The notes: generated by a model not told the origin, from the letters alone. DNA of 64,000 nt from Homoserinibacter gongjuensis (GCF_030161875.1 NZ_BSVA01000001.1:2480001-2544000); one strand, 5' to 3'. Positions 46,158 through 56,995 are shown, counted from the first letter of the stretch. Numbers and translations: made by a program.

Positions 46158-48052
46158 ATGGCCGGTCTCATTCGTCGAAGCGATATCGACGAGGTCCGGT
46201 CCCGCATCAACATCGCCGACATCGTGGGCGACTACGTGACCCTCAAATCGGCCGGTGTCGGCTCGCTCAAGGGTCTCTGCCCGTTCCACGAGGAGCGCAG
46301 TCCGAGCTTCCACGTGCGTCCAGGCGTCGGTCGCTACCACTGCTTCGGATGCGGCGAAGACGGTGACGTCTTCACCTTCCTGCAGCGCATGGATCACGTG
46401 AGCTTCCAGGAGGCCGTGGAGCGCATGGCGGCGCGCGCCGGAATCGAGCTGCACTACGAGGACGGGGCAGCCGCGCCCTCCGATCACGGCACCCGCGCGC
46501 GTCTGCTGGCGGCGAATGCCGCCGCCGAGCAGTTCTTCCGTGCCCAGCTCGCCGAGCCGGGGGCCCAGCCCGGTCGCGACTTCCTCGGGGGCCGGGGCTT
46601 CGACCAGGCCGCGGCCGAGCGCTTCGGCGTGGGCTACGCCCCCAAGTCGTTCGACGCCCTCAAGAACGCCCTCCTGAAGGAGGGGTTCAGCCAGGACGAT
46701 CTCGTCGCCGCGGGCCTGCTCTCCACCGGTGACCGCGGCAACTCCTACGACCGCTTCCGGGGCCGCGTGATCTGGCCGATCCGCGACGTGACGGGGCAGA
46801 CCGTCGGCTTCGGCGCCCGCAAGCTGTTCGACGACGATCAGGGCCCCAAGTACCTCAACACCCCCGAGACGCTCGTCTTCCACAAGTCGCAGGTGCTCTA
46901 CGGACTCGATCTCGCGCGCCGCGACATCGCCAAGGGCAAGCAGGTCGTGATCGTCGAGGGCTACACGGATGTCATGGCCTGCCACCTCGCGGGCGTCACG
47001 ACCGCGGTCGCCACCTGCGGCACGGCGTTCGGTGTCGATCACATCAAGGTCGTGCGCCGCGTGCTCGGCGACCACGCCAACACGGATGTCTCGCAGACCG
47101 GCGAGGTGGTGTTCACCTTCGACCCGGATGAGGCGGGCCAGCGCGCCGCGAGTCGCGCCTTCGCGGAGGAGCAGCGCTTCGCAGCTCAGACCTTCGTGGC
47201 CGTTCCCCCGAAGGGCTCGACCCCTGCGACCTGCGCATCCACCGGGGCGACGACGCGGTGCGCAAGCTCGTGGCCGACCGCAAGCCGATGTTCGAGTTCA
47301 TGGTGCGCCGCCGACTCGCCGGACACGACCTCGAGACGGTCGAGGGGCGGGTGGCGGCCCTGCGCGCGGCCGCGCCGGTGGTGGCCGGCATCCGCGATCC
47401 CGCGCTGCGGGGCGGCTACGTGCGCAACCTCGCGGGGTGGCTCGGCATGGACCCCGGCGAGGTCGGCCGTGCCGTCACGAGTGCCGGCAACAGCGCGCGC
47501 CGCGCCGATCCGCGCACCGAGGCCGACACCCGGGGAGGAGACCGGTCGCACCGAGAACCCGGTTCAGGAGCGACCACGGCAGGCGAGCCTCACCGAGCTG
47601 CCGACGGATCCGGTGACGCGCATGGAGCGCGACGCGCTCATGGCGATCCTGCAGTTCCCCCAGGCGGTGGGCCCGGCACTCGTGGCCAAGGCCGTCGAGT
47701 CGCGCTTCACCAACCAGACGCTCGCGATCGTGCGCGATGCGATCCGCGGGCAGCTCGACGCCCTCGAGTCGCCCGAGTGGCTGCAGCGCGTGGGCGAGGA
47801 GGTGCCGCAGGGCTTCGAGTCGCTCGTCACGCAGCTCGGCGTCGCGCCCATCCCCGAGCGTGAGGAGCAGATCGCGACGTACTGCCGTGGAGTCGTCACC
47901 TCGCTCGTCGATCGCGACCTGCTGCGGCGCAAGGGGAGCTGCTGGGTGCCATGCAGCGCGCCCGTGCCGAAGGCGATCACGAACGTGAGTTGTCGCTCAG
48001 CCGCGCCTCGGCGGCGCTCGAGAGCGAGAGGCGCGAGCTGCGCGGCGAGTGA
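46158..48052 (+). CDS. dnaG: DNA primase
   Basis: DnaG makes RNA primers at the replication fork. The N-terminal zinc finger is CPFHEERSPSF with RYHCFGCGEDGD (residues 40-65), the TOPRIM part has QVVIVEGYTDVMACHLAGVT and FTFDPDEAGQRA, and a C-terminal helicase-binding part follows. The frame is broken three times: near 47212 (CCCCC, missing base), near 47533 (GGGG, extra base) and near 47938 (GGGG, missing base). Repair gives about 631 residues ending SLSRASAALESERRELRGE. Because the gene is essential, these must be sequence errors. TAGAAT (46146-46151) lies six bases before the ATG, so it is probably leaderless. Confidence 0.95.
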
Positions 48053-48253
48053 TTTCCTGCGCGGATGCCGCAGCTTCGTGCGTGAGGCGCTCATCCGCGC
48101 ACGATCCATGCGCGGTGCGTTGCAATGGCGTAAACAATCGGGCCACTGCACACCTCGTGGCCGCTCGGGCCGTCACCGCTGTGATAAACCTGAACGTTGG
48201 GCGGCTGCGGCTGCCCACACCCTTCACATCCCAAGGAATGAGGTCCACGGACA
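48053..48253. other. intergenic region before the peptide ABC operon
   Basis: 201 bases with lower GC than neighbouring genes and no credible coding frame. It must hold the promoter of the peptide transport operon. GATAAAC near 48181 is a weak -10 candidate about 65 bases before the ATG, and GAGGT just upstream of the ATG at 48254 is the ribosome-binding site. I see no clear operator palindrome or tRNA. Confidence 0.4.
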
Positions 48254-49881
48254 TGGTTTCCGTCACTCACAAGACCCGCGTGCTCGCCGCGTTGACGATC
48301 CCCGTCACCGCCGCTCTCGTGCTCGCGGGTTGCGCATCGGACTCCGGCGGCAACGGCGGCGACTCCGAAGGCAGCAGCATCATCGTCGGCACCACCGACA
48401 AGGTCACCTTCCTCGACCCGGCCGGTTCGTACGACAACGGCTCGTTCGCCGTCATGAACCAGGTCTTCCCGTTCCTGCTGAACTCGCCGCAGGGCACGGC
48501 GGATGTCGAGCCCGACATCGCCGAGTCCGCCGAGTTCAACGAGGACGGCGACTACGTCGTCACCCTCAAGTCGGGCCTCAAGTTCGCCAACGGCAACGAG
48601 CTGACCTCGTCGGATGTCAAGTTCAGCTTCGACCGCGTCGTCGCGATCAACGCGGAGAACGGCCCGTGGGCCCTGCTCGGCAACCTCGACACCGTCGAGA
48701 CCCCGGATGACACCACGGTGATCTTCCACCTCAAGAACGGCAACGACCAGACGTTCCCGCAGGTGCTCTCGAGCCCGGCCGGTCCGATCGTCGACGAGGA
48801 GACCTTCTCGGCCGACGAGGTCACGAGCGACGACGAGATCGTCAAGGGCGAGGGCTTCGCCGGTCCGTACACGATCGAGAGCTACAAGCTCAACGAGCTC
48901 GTCACCTTCGCACCGAACCCCGAGTACAAGGGTGTTCTGGGTGCTCCGAAGAACGACGACGTCACGCTCAAGTACTACGCCGACTCGTCGAACCTCAAGC
49001 TCGACGTGCAGGAGGGCAACATCGACGTGGCCTACCGCAGCCTGTCGGCCACCGACATCGCCGACCTGGGCAAGCAGGACTCGGTGAAGATCGTCGACGG
49101 CCCCGGTGGCGAGCTGCGCTACATCGTGTTCAACTTCGACACGATGCCGTACGGCGCCAAGACGGGCGAGGCCGACCCGGCGAAGGCTCTCGCCGTGCGC
49201 CAGGCGATCGCGGATGTGGTCGACCGCGCCGAGATCGCGACCCAGGTCTACAAGGACACCTACACCCCGGTGTACTCCTTCGTGCCCCAGGGCCTGACGG
49301 GCGCCACCGAGGTGCTCAAGGACCTCTACGGCGACGGCGACGGTGGCCCCGACGTCGACAAGGCGAAGGCGACCCTCGAGGCGGCCGGCGTGACCGTGCC
49401 CGTCGAGCTGAACCTGCAGTACAACCCCGACCACTACGGTGAGTCGTCGGCCGACGAGTACGCGCTCGTGAAGGACCAGCTCGACTCGAGCGGGCTCTTC
49501 ACGGTCAACCTCGGCTCGACCGAGTGGACCCAGTACTCGAAGGACCGCACGGCGGACGTCTACCCGCTGTACCAGCTCGGATGGTTCCCGGACTACTCCG
49601 ACGCCGACAACTACCTGACGCCGTTCTTCGCGACCGACAACTTCCTGTTGAACCACTACAGCAACGCAGAGGTCGACGCGGAGATCTCCGAGCAGCAGAC
49701 CGAGGTCGACGCCGACAAGCGTCAGGCGCTCATCGAGGACATCCAGGCCAAGGTGGCCGCCGACCTGTCGACCCTGCCGCTGCTGCAGGGCGCGCAGGTG
49801 GCCGTCGTCGGCAAGGACATCTCGGGCGCCCAGCTCGATGGTTCGTTCAAGTTCCGCTTCGGTAGCCTGACCAAGGGCTGA
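48254..49881 (+). CDS. peptide ABC transporter substrate-binding lipoprotein
   Basis: An extracellular solute-binding protein of family 5 (DppA/OppA type), about 542 residues. The signal peptide ends at the lipobox in TAALVLAGCASDSGGNGGDS, so the protein is lipid-anchored outside the membrane. SADEVTSDDEIVKGEGFAGP and LDVQEGNIDVAYRSLSATDI are typical. The ATG at 48254 follows GAGGTCCACGGAC; the upstream ATG at 48239 is too close to its own purine run. It is the first gene of an operon with two permeases and ATPases. It probably binds di- or oligopeptides. Confidence 0.9.
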
Positions 49882-49907
49882 GCGAAGCCGAACACGTCCG
49901 CACAGAG

Positions 49908-49938
49908 AACGGGGCGGCCACTCGCTGGCCGCCCCGTT
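49908..49938 (+). terminator. hairpin between binding protein and permease genes
   Basis: AACGGGGCGGCCA and TGGCCGCCCCGTT pair as a 13-base stem with a CTCGC loop, followed by TCTCG. It lies 27 bases after the binding protein stop and 29 before the permease ATG. Like the hairpin at 25.7 kb it probably limits read-through or stabilises the binding-protein mRNA, giving more binding protein than permease. Confidence 0.7.
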
Positions 49939-49967
49939 TCTCGTGGCATCGAGGAGAATCTGACGAC

Positions 49968-51055
49968 ATGACGACCGTCACAGCGCCGGAAGCGCCCCCG
50001 GCGCAACCCCTGCGGCCCGGAAACGGGTGCGGGGCGGCGGGTTCTGGCGCTACCTGCTGGTGCGCTTCCTGCTGATCATCCCGACGATCTTCATCCTCGT
50101 CACGCTCGTGTTCTTCCTCATGCGCCTCACGGGCGATCCGATCACGGCGTCGCTCGGCGACCGCCTCACGCCCGATCAGCTCGCCCAGCGCATCCACGAC
50201 GCCGGCTACGACCGCCCGATCCTCGTGCAGTATCTCGAGTACCTCGGCAACGTCTTCACCGGCAACTTCGGCAGCTCGATCACCGACGGCCGACCCATCA
50301 GCGAGATCCTCTTCACCTACGGCTCGGCGACCCTCGAGCTCGTCATCTACTCGCTCATCGTCGCGTTCATCGTGGGCATCCCGCTCGGCATGGTCGCCGC
50401 CTACTTCCGCGACCGCTGGGGCGACGCGGGGCTGCGCGTCTTCGCGATCCTCAGCTACGCGACCCCGGTGTTCTTCGCGGGTCTCGTGCTCAAGCTCATC
50501 TTCTCGGTGTGGTTGAAGGTGCTCCCGGTCGCCGGGCGCGCCTCCACGCGTACCGAGATCAAGATCCAGGGGCTCGACAGTCAGACGGGCATCTACTTCA
50601 TCGACGCCCTGCGCACGGGAAGCTCCGCGGCGGTCGCCGACGTGCTCGCGCACGCGGTGCTCCCGGCGCTCACGCTCGGCCTGCTGACCGCGGGCGTCTT
50701 CCTGCGTCTCGTGCGCACGAACGTCATCGGCACTCTCTCGCGGGACTACGTGGATGCGGCGCGCTCGCGTGGCGTCGGCGAGTACCGGCTCGTGCGCAAG
50801 CACGCGCTCAAGCCCGCACTCGTGCCGATCATCACGGTCATCGGGTTGCAGATCGCGTTGCTGCTCGGCGGCGCGGTGCTCACCGAGACGACCTTCGAAT
50901 GGAAGGGCCTCGGCTTCCAGCTGGCCGACTACCTCGCCAAGCGCGACTTCGTCGCGGTGCAGGGCATCGTCGCCCTGCTCGCCGTCATCGTCGCGGTCAC
51001 CAACTTCATCGTCGACATCGTCGCGGCGATCCTCGATCCGCGGGTGAGGTACTGA
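49968..51055 (+). CDS. peptide ABC transporter permease (DppB/OppB type)
   Basis: The reading frame begins at the ATG at 49968 (MTTVTAPEAPPAQP) and changes frame near 49997 (CCCC, one C missing) into AARKRVRGGGFWRYLLVRFL. About 362 residues repaired. Six membrane helices, the typical NFGSSITDGRPISEILFTYG loop near residue 100 and a C-terminal LADYLAKRDFVAVQGIVALL mark the DppB group. The EAA-like loop is DYVDAARSRGVGEYRLVRKH. It overlaps the next permease gene (TGATG). Confidence 0.9.
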
Positions 51056-52074
51056 TGAGCGACACGACCTCCGTTCCCACCGTGCAGGTGCGGCCGCCGT
51101 GGTGGCACCGCCTGCCGATCATCCAGCAGCTGCGGCAGAGCGTCGGCCTGCAGCGCGGGATGCTCGTCGCGGGCCTCGTGATCACCGGCATCTTCGTGGT
51201 CGTCGCGATCTTCGCGCCTCTGCTCGCCCCCTACGGGTTCAACCAGCTCCGCGGCCCGGACGGCCTCTTCGGGGCCCAGCAGCCGCCGAGTGCCGACCAC
51301 CTGCTCGGCACGACGGTCGGGGGCTACGACGTGCTCTCCCGGGTGATCTGGGGTGCGCAGACGGCGCTGCTCGTGATCCTCGTCGCGATCGTGCTCTCGG
51401 TGTTCCTCGGTATCGCGCTCGGCCTGCTGTCCGGGTACATCGGCGGATGGTTCGACCGCATCACGATCGTCATCGCGGACGCCATCTACGCGTTCCCGAG
51501 CCTGCTGCTCGCGATCGTCGCGGCGATCGTCATCTCGGGCGGCCAGTCGAGCCTGTGGGGTGGCATCTTCGCCGCGGCGGTCTCGATCACAGTGGTGTTC
51601 ATCCCGCAGTACCTGCGCGTGGTGCGCGCCGAGGTGCTGCGCGTGAAGTCGGAGGCCTTCGTCGAGTCGGCGAAGGTCGTGGGAGCCAGCAACGCGCGCA
51701 TCATGTTCCGCCACGTGCTGCGCAACTCCACGCGCACGCTGCCGCTCATCCTGACGCTCAACAGCTCCGAGGCGATCCTCACGCTCGCCGGCCTCGGCTT
51801 CCTGGGCTTCGGCATCGAGCCGAGCGCCGCGGCGGAGTGGGGCTACGACCTCAACAAGTCGCTCTCGGATGTCACGAGCGGCATCTGGTGGACCTCGATC
51901 TTCCCGGGTCTGGCCATCGTGCTCGTGGTGCTGGGCGTCACGCTCATCGGCGAGAGCCTCAACGACCTCGCCGACCCACGGCTGCGTGCCCGGCGCAAGC
52001 CGGCCGAGACGCCCGGCCAGGCGGTGGCTGCCGAGCAGCCCGCCGCTCGCGAAGAACTGGGAGAGGTGCTCTGA
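51055..52074 (+). CDS. peptide ABC transporter permease (DppC/OppC type)
   Basis: A 339-residue permease. VVVAIFAPLLAPYGFNQLRG and HLLGTTVGGYDVLSRVIWGA are the family start. The ATPase contact loop is FVESAKVVGASNARIMFRHV near residue 205. GIALGLLSGYIGGWFDRI and the last helix FPGLAIVLVVLGVTLIGESL are typical. It is intact and overlaps both neighbours (TGATG). It forms the membrane channel with the DppB-type protein. Confidence 0.92.
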   Translation: MSDTTSVPTVQVRPPWWHRLPIIQQLRQSVGLQRGMLVAGLVITGIFVVVAIFAPLLAPYGFNQLRGPDGLFGAQQPPSADHLLGTTVGGYDVLSRVIWGAQTALLVILVAIVLSVFLGIALGLLSGYIGGWFDRITIVIADAIYAFPSLLLAIVAAIVISGGQSSLWGGIFAAAVSITVVFIPQYLRVVRAEVLRVKSEAFVESAKVVGASNARIMFRHVLRNSTRTLPLILTLNSSEAILTLAGLGFLGFGIEPSAAAEWGYDLNKSLSDVTSGIWWTSIFPGLAIVLVVLGVTLIGESLNDLADPRLRARRKPAETPGQAVAAEQPAAREELGEVL

Positions 52075-53732
52075 TGGCGCGCACACAACCGGCCGTCGAC
52101 ATCCGGGACCTGCGGATCACCTTCGACACCGACGGCGGCACCGTTCAGGCGGTGCGCGGCGTCGACCTCGAGGTGCAGCCGGGTGAGGTGCTCGCGATCG
52201 TGGGCGAGTCCGGCTCCGGCAAGACCGTGACGGCGCGCAGCATCCTGCGTCTGCTGCCCGAGACGGCGACCGTGAAGGGTGCCGTCATGGTCGGCCCCGA
52301 GAACGTCGTGACGCTCGATCAGCGGCGCCTGCGGCAGCTGCGGGGCACGGCCGCGGCGATGATCTTCCAGGAGCCCTCGACGGCGCTCAACCCGGTGTAC
52401 ACGGTCGGATGGCAGCTTGCCGAGGGGCTGCGCGCTCACGGCAAGTACACCAAGAAGCAGGCCCGGGCGCACGCGATCGAGATGCTGCGGCGGGTGGGCA
52501 TCCCCGAGCCGGACCGCCGTGTCGACGACTACCCGCACCAGTTCTCCGGCGGACAGAAGCAGCGCATCGTGATCGCGATGGCGCTCGCCCTCGATGCCTC
52601 GGTGCTCATCGCCGACGAGCCGACCACCGCGCTCGATGTGACCGTGCAGGCCGAGATCCTCGATCTGCTGCGTCACCTCCGCGACGAGTTCGGCACCGCG
52701 ATCGTGCTCATCACGCACAACATGGGCGTCGTCGCCGATCTCGCCGACCGCGTCGCGGTCATGTACCAGGGCGAGATCGTCGAGACCGCGCCCGTGCGCG
52801 AGCTGTTCGCGGCGCCGGCGCATCCCTACACGCGCAAGTTGCTCGCCGCCGTGCCGCGCGTCGAGCTCGTCGAGCGCGTCGCCCCGCCGGAGGCGGCCAC
52901 CGAGGCGGTCGTGGAGGCGAGCGGGCTCGAGATCGAGTACCCGGGGCGCCTGGGGCGCAAGGGCTTCCGGGCGGTGCACGGTGTGGATCTCCGGGTCGGT
53001 GCCGGCGAGGTCGTCGGCCTCGTGGGGGAGTCGGGTTCGGGCAAGACGACCATCGGGCGGGCGATCGCCGGCCTCACCGCGGTGACCGGTGGTTCGCTGC
53101 GGGTGCTCGGCACCGAGATGCGCGGGGTCAAGGAGCGTGAGTTCCGCCCGAAGCGTCGAGAACTGGGATTCGTGTTCCAAGACCCGGCCACGAGCTTCAA
53201 CCCGCTGCTCACGATCGCCCAGTGCGTGGCCGAGCCGCTCGTCGTGCACGGCGTGGCGTCATCGCCCGCCGACGCGCGCGACCGCGTCGACGAACTGCTC
53301 GACGCTGTGCAGCTCAGCGGCGGCTACGGCGACCGCTTCCCCCACGAGCTCTCGGGCGGTCAGCGGCAGCGGGCGAGCCTGGCGCGTGCCCTCGCGCTCG
53401 ACCCCAAGCTGCTCATCGCCGACGAGCCCACGAGCGCCCTCGACGTCTCGGTGCAGGCGCGCGTCCTCGAGCTCTTCGAGGAGCTGCAGGAGCGCTTCGG
53501 GTTCGCCTCGCTGTTCATCACGCACGACCTCGCTGTGGTCGACCGCATCGCCCACCGCGTTGTCGTGCTGCATCGGGGCGAGATCGCCGAGGAAGGCACG
53601 GCGGCCGAGGTGCTGGGAGCGCCGCGCGACCCGTACACACAGCGGCTGCTGGCATCCCTGCCGGTTCCCGACCCGGTGGAGCAGGCGGAGCGCCGCGCCG
53701 CGTTCGTCGCTCTGGGAGGCAGCGCGTCATGA
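52074..53732 (+). CDS. double ABC ATPase (DppD-DppF fusion)
   Basis: Two ABC domains on one chain of 552 residues, equivalent to DppD plus DppF. The first has Walker A GESGSGKT, signature FSGGQKQR and Walker [12 protein letters not shown]. The second has [16 protein letters not shown] and [11 protein letters not shown]. The C-termini carry the usual [20 protein letters not shown] oligopeptide extensions. It overlaps both neighbours by one or four bases. It should energise peptide import on its own, which makes the third ATPase of the operon surprising. Confidence 0.93.
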   Translation: MARTQPAVDIRDLRITFDTDGGTVQAVRGVDLEVQPGEVLAIVGESGSGKTVTARSILRLLPETATVKGAVMVGPENVVTLDQRRLRQLRGTAAAMIFQEPSTALNPVYTVGWQLAEGLRAHGKYTKKQARAHAIEMLRRVGIPEPDRRVDDYPHQFSGGQKQRIVIAMALALDASVLIADEPTTALDVTVQAEILDLLRHLRDEFGTAIVLITHNMGVVADLADRVAVMYQGEIVETAPVRELFAAPAHPYTRKLLAAVPRVELVERVAPPEAATEAVVEASGLEIEYPGRLGRKGFRAVHGVDLRVGAGEVVGLVGESGSGKTTIGRAIAGLTAVTGGSLRVLGTEMRGVKEREFRPKRRELGFVFQDPATSFNPLLTIAQCVAEPLVVHGVASSPADARDRVDELLDAVQLSGGYGDRFPHELSGGQRQRASLARALALDPKLLIADEPTSALDVSVQARVLELFEELQERFGFASLFITHDLAVVDRIAHRVVVLHRGEIAEEGTAAEVLGAPRDPYTQRLLASLPVPDPVEQAERRAAFVALGGSAS

Positions 53733-54526
53733 ATCGCGGGCCGGTCACGGATGCGGCGGTGCTCGCCGACGATCTGACGCTCGTGTACCCGGGAGACGAC
53801 GCCCCCGCGATCAACGGGGTGTCGTTCCGGGTCGCGCAGGGTGAGACGCTCGGGCTCGTGGGCGAGGCGGGATCGGGTAAGTCGACCCTCGCACGGGCGA
53901 TCGCCGCGCAGTCCGCGCCGGGGGAGCGCGAGGCGCCGCAGCTCGCCGGTGGCGGTCTCACCGTGCTCGGGGTCGACCTGCGCGCGGCACGGCAGCGCAC
54001 TCGCGATCGGCTCGCGCTGCGCATCGGCTATCTGCCGCAGGATGGCGGGTCGTCGCTGCAGCCGCATCTGACCGTCGGCGAGAACGTGGCCGAGCCGATC
54101 TTCCTGCGCGACAAGCACTTCGATCGCGTGGAGGCCGGAACGGCGGTCGCGATGCTCGTCGACGCCGTGCGGCTTCCGCTCTCGGTGATGGAGAAGTTCC
54201 CGCACGAGCTGAGCCGCGGCCAGCGGCAGCGCATCGCCCTCGCCCGCTCGCTCGTGCTCGAGCCCGAGCTGCTCGTGGCCGACGATCCCACGATGGGTGT
54301 CGACGTGCTCGTGCGCGGACCGATCCTTCAGGTGGTGGCCGAGCTGCAGAAGGAGCTCGGTTTCAGCGCCCTCATCGTCGGGCACGACCTGCGCGAGCTG
54401 CGCACGATTGTCGACCGCATCGCGGTGCTGCACGCCGGCCTCATCGTCGGGTACGGCACGGTCGACGACGTGCTGGCGAACCCCCTGCACAGCTACGTGC
54501 GCACCCTCGCGAGTCTGCAATCATGA
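53729..54526 (+). CDS. atypical third ABC ATPase
   Basis: A 265-residue single ABC domain, ATGA-coupled to the double ATPase. Walker A GEAGSGKS is intact. The signature is LSRGQRQR (Arg for Gly) and Walker B reads LLVADDPTMGVD, with Asp in place of the catalytic Glu. Hydrolysis may be slowed or absent, so it could be a regulatory or noncanonical subunit. The D-loop and H-loop (IVGHDLREL) are present. It otherwise resembles dipeptide ATPases. A complete transporter would not need it, so its role is open. Confidence 0.8.
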   Translation: MNRGPVTDAAVLADDLTLVYPGDDAPAINGVSFRVAQGETLGLVGEAGSGKSTLARAIAAQSAPGEREAPQLAGGGLTVLGVDLRAARQRTRDRLALRIGYLPQDGGSSLQPHLTVGENVAEPIFLRDKHFDRVEAGTAVAMLVDAVRLPLSVMEKFPHELSRGQRQRIALARSLVLEPELLVADDPTMGVDVLVRGPILQVVAELQKELGFSALIVGHDLRELRTIVDRIAVLHAGLIVGYGTVDDVLANPLHSYVRTLASLQS

Positions 54527-55506
54527 CCGCGCTGCTCGTGGGCGGGTACGGCCCGGACATGGGCGGTACGGCCGCGGGCATCGCGACGGCGGCATCCGCA
54601 CCCCGCGGGCTCGTGCTGGGCGACGGGCCCGAGTGCGCATCGCCCTCCTGGCTCGCCGTGCGCGGCGAGCGGATGGTCGCGACCCTCGAGGGCGAGGGAG
54701 CTCTCGCCTGGTTCCGCCGCGAGGGCGAGGTGTGGCGTGCGGATGGGGTGACCGCGCTCGGCGGTTCGTACCCGTGTCACGCGGCGTTCCTCGACGACGA
54801 CACGGTCGCGGTCGCCTGCTATGGCGATGGCGCGATCGTGGTGGCCCGTCACGGCGAGCAGCTGCCGGCCCAGCGCATCGACGGATCGGGTTCCGGTCCG
54901 TTGCCCGCGCAGGAGGGACCGCATGCCCACCATGTGCACGTGCTGCCCGACGGTCGCGTGCTCACCCTCGACCTGGGAACCGACCGGCTGCACGTTCACG
55001 AACGCGGCACGGATGGGCTGCTCAGCCGCGTCGATTCGCTCGCGCTCCCGGCGGGGACGGGTCCGCGCGACCTGCACGCGCTGCCCTCGGCCGAGCTCGC
55101 GCTGCTCGGGGAGTGGAGCTGCGAGGTGCTCGTGCTCGACCCTGCCGGCCGCGAGTTCGAGATCATGCAGATCCTGACGCTTCCGGGCGCGACGCCCGGC
55201 CAGGACCAGGCCGCTGCGCTCGGGGTCTCGGTCGATGGGCGCTTCCTCTACGCGGGCATCCGGGGCGCCGATCGCATCGCCGTCATCGCGCTCGACGATG
55301 ACGGTCTGCGCCCCGTCGACTCGGTTCCGAGCGGCGGGCGCACGCCGCGTCACCTGCTTGTCGACGGCGAGCTGCTGCACGTGGCCAATCAGCTCTCGAA
55401 CGCCATCGCGACCTTCCGGATCGGTGCCGACGGCATCCCGATTCCGCTCGCGACGACGGCCACGCCGTCACCCACCTGTGTCATCCGCGCCGTCACCGGT
55501 GGTTGA
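54523..55506 (+). CDS. beta-propeller protein of the lactonase/YncE type
   Basis: The 327-residue protein has repeated beta-propeller blades, for example HAHHVHVLPDGRVLTLDLGT, LGVSVDGRFLYAGIRG and RHLLVDGELLHVANQLSNAI. It resembles the lactonase (6-phosphogluconolactonase-like) family. There is no signal peptide, so it acts in the cytoplasm. Its start overlaps the ATPase stop by four bases, so it is the last gene of the peptide operon. The role in peptide uptake is unclear. Its stop codon TGA lies inside a copy of the dispersed repeat. Confidence 0.75.
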   Translation: MTALLVGGYGPDMGGTAAGIATAASAPRGLVLGDGPECASPSWLAVRGERMVATLEGEGALAWFRREGEVWRADGVTALGGSYPCHAAFLDDDTVAVACYGDGAIVVARHGEQLPAQRIDGSGSGPLPAQEGPHAHHVHVLPDGRVLTLDLGTDRLHVHERGTDGLLSRVDSLALPAGTGPRDLHALPSAELALLGEWSCEVLVLDPAGREFEIMQILTLPGATPGQDQAAALGVSVDGRFLYAGIRGADRIAVIALDDDGLRPVDSVPSGGRTPRHLLVDGELLHVANQLSNAIATFRIGADGIPIPLATTATPSPTCVIRAVTGG

Positions 55507-55544
55507 GGCGCGACCGGTGACGCCGGACGCGTCTCGAAACCGCC
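55498..55544. repeat. single copy of the dispersed repeat
   Basis: GGTGGTTGAGGCGCGACCGG then TGACGCCGGACGCGTCTCGA and AACCGCC match the forward repeat units at both ends, with a different middle. It supplies the final Gly-Gly and TGA stop of the propeller gene. No inverted partner is seen nearby. Confidence 0.6.
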
Positions 55545-55614
55545 CCGAGCAGAGCCCGCCGCGTGCATTTGCGCCCGTCAACCTTTGCTAAGCTAGCGAG
55601 GCTGTTCGCAGCGA

Positions 55615-55690
55615 TCCTCGGTAGCTCAATTGGCAGAGCAATCGGCTGTTAACCGATAGGTTCTTGGTTCGAGTCCAAGCCGGGGAGCCA
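55615..55690 (+). tRNA. tRNA-Asn (anticodon GUU)
   Basis: The acceptor arms TCCTCGG (55615-55621) and CCGGGGA (55680-55686) pair with one G-U. The D-arm is GCTC-...-GAGC, the anticodon loop has GTT at 55648-55650, and the T-arm has the GGTTCGAGTCC block. The 3' CCA is encoded at 55688-55690. The gene length is 76 bases. Confidence 0.95.
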
Positions 55691-55770
55691 CATCTCCTAC
55701 TCCCGCGGGAGTACCCGATCGCCTCCCCGGGCGGATGCCGCAGCCGCACGCCCCCGCGTAGCATGGCGCC

Positions 55771-56995
55771 ATGCCCGGGCCGTCGATGCATCCTGCCGGC
55801 CCGCCGTGGTCGCACGGCCGGTGGGGTGATGGCACCTGGGGTGGCGGACCGTGGGCGCTTCGCGACCCGGATGAGCGTCCGCGCGGCTCTCGCACCTTGC
55901 GACTCTGGGTTCCTGTGGTCATCAGCGCGATGGTGCAGCTGACCGGCGCTGCCTGGATCGTACGCACCTCGCAACCGGACCCGGCGACGGCGGCGTTCAC
56001 GATCGGGCTGGGTGCGGTCGGCCCCATCCTTCTGATCGGCGCTCGGCGTTTTCCCGGACCCGTCGCCGCCCTCGTCGCCGCGGCGACCCTTGCCGGCTTG
56101 CTGCTGAGCTCCTCGGGCGGCCCGGTGCCGATCGCCCTCGCCTTCGCCCTCGCCGGCGCGGTCGTGCGGGGCGCGCGACTGTGGGCCTGGATCTCGCTCG
56201 GTGGTGCCTGGGCTGTCGCCCTCGTCGTGCTCGCTCTGGGGGTGCCCGTCGACTGGCCGCCGCCCCGCGTCGTCGGCACGACGTTCGGCCTCGTGGTCGC
56301 CATGGGACTCGGCGAGTTGATGCGCACGCGCCGCGAACGCGTCAGCGCCTTCCGCGCCGCGGCGGCTCGTCGGCGACAGTCCGCCGCCGAAGAGGAACGC
56401 ATCCGCATCGCCCGCGAGCTGCACGATGTGCTCGCGCACTCCCTCAGCCAGATCAACGTGCAGGCCGGGGTCGGACTGCACCTCGCCGACACCCAGCCCG
56501 AGAAGGCCGCCGAGGCCCTCGCGGCGATCAAGCACGTGAGCAAGACCGCGCTCGACGATGTGCGCACCGTGCTGGGCGTGCTCCGCGAGGGGAGCGGATG
56601 CGCCGCTCGCTCCTCAGCCCGATCTCGCCCAGCTCGCGACGCTGGTAACGGCCACGAGCATTCCGGGTGCCGAGATCGAGTTCGACGATCGCACGGGCGA
56701 CGGTGAGGTGCCGGCTCCCGTGAGCGCCGCCGCGTATCGGATCGTGCAGGAGTCGCTCACGAACGTCGCACGGCACGGCGTCGGAGTCACGAGGGTGGAG
56801 GTGCGAGTCACCCGCGCGCCCGACGGCATCCGCGTCGAGGTGCGCGACGACGGACGTGTCGCGCCGTTCGAACCGGGTCGCGGCTTGCTCGGCATGCGCG
56901 AGCGCGTCGAGCAGCTCGGCGGGGTGTTCCAGACCGCGACCGAGGGCGGTTTCCTCGTGACCGCCGAGTTGCCCATCGAAAGAAGCCCCGCGTGA
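55771..56995 (+). CDS. sensor histidine kinase, NarL-type
   Basis: The protein has four or five membrane helices in its first 190 residues and a HisKA_3 domain with the H-box RIARELHDVLAHSLSQINVQ, then an HATPase with AAYRIVQESLTNVARHGVG and GRGLLGMRERVEQLGGVFQT. The frame changes at the GGGG run near 56590 (an extra base); repair gives LREGADAPLAPQPDLAQLAT. About 408 residues. TAGCAT (55759-55764) lies six bases before the ATG, so it is probably leaderless. The response regulator gene overlaps it (GTGA). The signal is unknown. Confidence 0.9.

Noticed and set aside
46158..48052. Programmed frameshifting or pseudogenes as the cause of broken frames
   Set aside because: No slippery heptamer with downstream structure recurs, shifts are of either sign, and essential genes are hit several times. 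Sequence error is simpler.
48053..48253. A tRNA or small RNA gene in the spacer after dnaG
   Set aside because: Short inverted segments exist, but no acceptor and T-arm pattern and no clear promoter-terminator unit could be built.
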